Shown piece after piece: positions 51,790 through 54,301 of a stretch of DNA of 54,301 nucleotides (position 1 is its first letter; each line of letters starts with the position of its first letter). Position numbers and translations under genes: made by a program. Source of the DNA: Ruminococcaceae bacterium UBA1734 (lineage in GTDB: Bacteria > Bacillota > Clostridia > Oscillospirales > Acutalibacteraceae); NCBI GenBank assembly GCA_002315765.1, contig DCIE01000021.1:1-54301 (forward strand). Direction: 5' to 3'. Below the pieces are notes generated by a model. It was not told the DNA's origin and did no database searches. It saw only the letters and a program-made list of their open reading frames with translations.

Positions 51790-51854
51790 AAAGAAAACAG
51801 TTTGGAAAAAATAACCGTTTTTAGATTATTGTTTTTACAGAACGGAGTTGTCTT

Positions 51855-52982
51855 ATGATAAAGGGTAATAGAGAAATTTACATCGAAGAAACCGAAGTAA
51901 AACCGAATAAGTTTGCAATATCCGTTCTTGAAGTTACTTTAATAGGCATTATGGTTTGTTGCTTATTGAACGAAATCGGAATATTCAGGGTTGATAAGCT
52001 TCAAATGAGAATCGGAACGGTAATTCCTATGATTTTTGTTTTGATTCCGCTTCTTTTGATGCTTTTCAATAAAAACAACTTGAAAAATCCGGCAATGAAA
52101 TATATTGTGATTTGCTCGACATCGGTATTTATTTTTGCAACAACAACGCTACTTACTTTTCACACAATGATAATGCTTATTTTCCCTATGTTTATTGCGA
52201 TTATGTACCGTTCAAAGCGTGTAGGAATAATTGCATTGATTTCTTCTATTTCCTGCACGGTGCTTTCCCCGATTATCAGTTTTTCGCTCGGGACTTGGGA
52301 TATTGACCTTTTCAAAGAGCTTATTTTAATCGGCACGACGAGTGATGTGGAAATTCCTAAAAACGAGATTGTTTTGTCGGGTGTAAATATAGGAAAGATA
52401 GTTCTTTATCTTGTTATTCCGAGACTTATAATGGTAGGCTCGAGTTCGATTCTTATGTTCCACGCCATAAGGCTTAACGAACAGCATGTTGAGAATCAAA
52501 TCAAGCTTCACGAAGTAAGCAATAAGGATGCCCTCACGGGATTATATAATCAAAATTTTTACCGTGAGGTAATAAAAGAAGGCGGTTTTTCAGGACTTAT
52601 CGGAATTGCGTTTTTTGATGTAAACTACCTTAAAAATACTAACGATACTATGGGACACGAGCAGGGCGACTTAATAATCAAACGAAGTGCCGAGAGTATT
52701 CTTAATGTATGCGACGGCGAAGACTCAAACGGTTTCAGAGTCGGCGGAGACGAATTTGTTATTATTATGAAAAATGCGACTGAGGAAAAAATGAAAAATA
52801 AAATGACCGAGTGGGAAGCTTCTCTTCGAAATGTCAATATGGAGAATAAGCTTTTTTACGGAAATATCAACTGCTCTGTTGCTTCGGGATATATAGTCGG
52901 AAACGCCGAGGATATAGAAGCTCTTGTTTGCGAGGCAGACGATATTATGTATAAGAAAAAATGTGAAATGAAAGAGCAATAA
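51855..52982 (+). CDS. Membrane-bound diguanylate cyclase (GGDEF)
   Basis: A 375-residue protein with about six N-terminal membrane helices (residues 18-205) and a C-terminal GGDEF domain that makes c-di-GMP. The active motif GGDEF is intact at 297-301, preceded by DALTGLYNQNFY and IAFFDVNYLKNTNDTMGH. There is no RxxD inhibitory site at the expected position five residues before the motif, so product feedback may be weak. AACGGAGTTGTCTT lies before the ATG. It is divergent from the MBL-cyclase unit, whose last signalling gene has an HD-GYP domain. Confidence 0.9.
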   Translation: MIKGNREIYIEETEVKPNKFAISVLEVTLIGIMVCCLLNEIGIFRVDKLQMRIGTVIPMIFVLIPLLLMLFNKNNLKNPAMKYIVICSTSVFIFATTTLLTFHTMIMLIFPMFIAIMYRSKRVGIIALISSISCTVLSPIISFSLGTWDIDLFKELILIGTTSDVEIPKNEIVLSGVNIGKIVLYLVIPRLIMVGSSSILMFHAIRLNEQHVENQIKLHEVSNKDALTGLYNQNFYREVIKEGGFSGLIGIAFFDVNYLKNTNDTMGHEQGDLIIKRSAESILNVCDGEDSNGFRVGGDEFVIIMKNATEEKMKNKMTEWEASLRNVNMENKLFYGNINCSVASGYIVGNAEDIEALVCEADDIMYKKKCEMKEQ

Positions 52983-52985
52983 GCA

Positions 52986-53027
52986 AAACCCCTATTTGTG
53001 AGTTTTTAATTCACAAATAGGGGTTTA
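52986..53027 (+). terminator. Terminator of the GGDEF gene
   Basis: AAACCCCTATTTGTGA pairs with TCACAAATAGGGGTTT around a nine-base loop, followed by a T-rich stretch. Sixteen base pairs without a gap. Confidence 0.85.
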
Positions 53028-53066
53028 ATAGTTTTTGTTATTTATTATAAAGAGTAAAAAACCGTA

Positions 53067-53344
53067 TCATTTTGACCTTGCGACCTCGAAAAGTGCCGTA
53101 TTTACGGGCTTTTCGGCGGAGAGCTTCTTATTCCCACTCTTTGCCCTTTTAGCCTTAACGGCTCCATTTAGTGGTATTCGCTCCATATAACCACAATATC
53201 TCCATACTGAGGAGCGCATTTTGGAACTTTTCTGGCGGCTCTTTTTTCTGAGTTGCACGAAACCGGTGAAACGCAGAAGAAAAAGCACCAAAAGGAATAA
53301 TCCATTGCGGTTGGCAAAATAAAAAGGTCGGCCGACCCTTTCCG
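53067..53344. repeat. Gap with overlapping open frames, possible dispersed repeat
   Basis: This gap between the GGDEF terminator and the CatA fragment is open in two minus-strand frames (70 and 74 codons) over the same bases, with peptides such as QWIIPFGAFSSAFHRF and LNGAVKAKRAKSGNKKL. Peptides like these recur, to my memory, as spurious ORFs in related genomes, which points to a repeated sequence rather than a gene. A perfect palindrome GGTCGGCCGACC (53326-53337) marks one edge. Unproven. Confidence 0.35.
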
Positions 53345-53728
53345 TTAATTTTTCTGATAGATTCCATTAAAAATGCGCGATTTGGATTGGCAGGACAAAC
53401 TGGAATTTGCTACTGTATCCGATTGACTTATATCGCAGGAACTGACCTCGCCGGTTTTATTCTTTACAATTGTATTTACCGCCAGCGTATCATATTGAAT
53501 AAGTTTGTCGCCAACAGGAAGAATATGGAATTCTTCAACAGTTGATGCCGCCTTACCAATACAATAATCCAAAAGCATGTTAAACTTCAAATGCTTCTTT
53601 TTACTTGTTTTGACCGTATTTGTAACATCCGGCGTCTTGAAAAAAGTTACCATCGGGTTCGGTGCTTTCATCCACAATTGATATGCTGCAGCTCTTGATG
53701 TATCTTGTGGCTTTATTTCCTTCGGCAT
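53345..53728 (-). pseudogene. Truncated CatA-like O-acetyltransferase
   Basis: A 127-residue N-terminal fragment of a CatA-like acetyltransferase (full length about 210). It starts MPKEIKPQDTSRAAAYQLW at 53728 behind GGAGGAAGAT and has the family core HLKFNMLLDYCIGKAAS, EFHILPVGDKLIQYD and NTIVKNKTGEVSSCD. After SSCD it shifts to an atypical tail (ISQSDTVANSSLSCQSKSR) and stops, losing the C-terminal half with the catalytic HxxxD. An internal deletion near residue 105 and then loss of the 3' end both seem to have happened. The break adjoins a palindrome and a possible repeat. Probably not functional. Confidence 0.7.
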
Positions 53729-53762
53729 ATCTTCCTCCATCAAAATAAAGGTTTTGCATAAT

Positions 53763-53796
53763 AAAAAGGGTTCAATCTATTACTAGAAAGAACCCC
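53763..53796 (-). terminator. Terminator of the VOC gene
   Basis: GGGTTC (53768-53773) and GAACCC (53790-53795) pair, followed on the minus strand by TTTTTATTAT. Confidence 0.65.
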
Positions 53797-53813
53797 CAAA
53801 ACATTCAGTATAT

Positions 53814-54185
53814 TTATTTTTTAATATGCTTTAATAATGTGATGTTATTTCCGTCTGCATCCTTAACTGCATATACACTTGTCCATTCGGTATCAAAAGG
53901 TCCACCTAGAACAGTTCCACCACTTTGTTTAACTTCTTTAACAGCAGCATCTAAATCATCAACATTAAACCTAATACCATGTAATCCAGGTGTCATTGGA
54001 ACAGGTTCGTTCTTTGGAGCTTGCATAATTTCAAGTTCAACTTCACCGTTAGCAATAATGTACAAAGGTGAGTCTGCTGACATTACAGTGGTGTGTTTTA
54101 TTGTGAAACCTAAACCTTCATAGAACTCGATGGTCTTTTTCGCATCGTGGGTAAGAATAATTGGATGTACTGAACTGATTTTCAT
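53814..54185 (-). CDS. VOC-family (glyoxalase-like) protein
   Basis: A 123-residue vicinal-oxygen-chelate protein made of two beta-alpha-beta-beta-beta repeats. It starts MKISSVHPIILTHDAKKTIE and has FYEGLGFTIKHT, the second-half HGIRFNVDDLDAAV and the end DADGNNITLLKHIKK. Metal-binding His and Glu candidates are His7, Glu58 and His80. Substrates of such small VOC proteins range from fosfomycin and bleomycin to small metabolites; none can be chosen here. AGAGGAGACAATACT is the ribosome site and its promoter is at 54222-54250. Confidence 0.88.
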   Translation of the reverse strand: MKISSVHPIILTHDAKKTIEFYEGLGFTIKHTTVMSADSPLYIIANGEVELEIMQAPKNEPVPMTPGLHGIRFNVDDLDAAVKEVKQSGGTVLGGPFDTEWTSVYAVKDADGNNITLLKHIKK

Positions 54186-54221
54186 AATAGTATTGTCTCC
54201 TCTATTGTTTATTGTTTTATT

Positions 54222-54250
54222 ACTATATCATAAACCTTTAATAAAATCAA
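54222..54250 (-). promoter_or_regulatory. Promoter of the VOC gene
   Basis: TTGATT (54245-54250) and TATAGT (54222-54227) on the minus strand with a 17-base spacer. The remaining 50 bases to the window end hold nothing I can name. Confidence 0.7.
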
Positions 54251-54301
54251 CCGAAATCTATATGTCACGGGGCACTACTTGTAGGTTTACAATAGATGTG
54301 T

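Larger units (their letters stand above)
51485..51854. other. Divergent intergenic region of the signalling locus
   Basis: The 370-base gap holds the two opposing promoters (51579-51607 minus; 51761-51789 plus) and otherwise AT-rich DNA without genes. About 150 bases separate the promoters, room for shared regulators. Confidence 0.5.

Noticed and set aside
1..54301. CRISPR arrays, rRNA and complete tRNA genes
   Set aside because: No regularly spaced repeats and no cloverleaf or ribosomal RNA blocks seen on either strand; only a T-arm-like fragment at 5815.

Overview
ORGANISM. The window reads as an AT-rich, low-GC Gram-positive Clostridia chromosome, most likely a gut Oscillospiraceae member close to Ruminococcus. 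The grounds are type I dockerins and a cohesin protein, spoIIE and a sleB-like spore hydrolase, Clostridia-type gene order (rimP-nusA-ylxR-ylxQ-infB-rbfA-nrnA-truB-ribF and DUF512-der-plsY-gpsA), strong SigA promoters with 17-bp spacers, and consensus AGGAGG-type ribosome sites. The genus is an inference, not a database result. LAYOUT. 1-1224 is the 3' part of a GH2 beta-galactosidase. About 1.3-9.5 kb is an accessory island: a HipA-like kinase gene, a hairpin-rich gap, a recombined WYL-regulator/integrase ORF, a UDG-like protein, an unknown protein with a PPP-type phosphatase, and a separate unit of dGTPase homologue, DUF2779 nuclease and unknown protein. 9.6-11.5 kb holds two half-size TauE/SafE exporter genes and an ATPase gene. 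rnpB lies at 11.5-11.9 kb. 12-19.8 kb is housekeeping on the plus strand: yceD-rpmF, DUF512-der-plsY-gpsA, rpmB, gph-MFS and a dCMP deaminase gene. 19.9-24.3 kb (minus) is a small surface-scaffold locus: a dockerin-bearing glucosaminidase, a membrane-anchored cohesin protein, a second dockerin protein and a SurA-like membrane protein. 24.4-34.2 kb (minus) is the rimP-to-ribF translation/RNA operon followed by a lipoprotein and a DUF1015 gene. 34.3-41 kb has a zinc-ribbon PASTA pseudokinase, an XRE-GlmM fusion, spoIIE, and divergent sleB. 41-45 kb has a cysteine desulfurase and a four-domain helicase-nuclease-exonuclease-HTH protein with a C-terminal membrane helix. 45-53 kb is a signalling locus: MBL-GAF-HD-GYP, acyltransferase, class III cyclase-MBL and a lone MBL protein in one tight minus-strand unit, divergent from a membrane GGDEF protein. 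The end holds a truncated CatA-like gene, a possible dispersed repeat and a VOC gene. HOW IT FITS. The parts most likely to be undescribed are: the 45-53 kb locus, where three related metallo-beta-lactamase domains sit with a complete class III cyclase, an HD-GYP domain and a GGDEF domain; the 947-residue helicase-nuclease fusion; the dGTPase-DUF2779-unknown unit, which looks like a self-contained defence-type cassette; and the cohesin/dockerin locus whose enzyme cuts peptidoglycan rather than plant polysaccharide.
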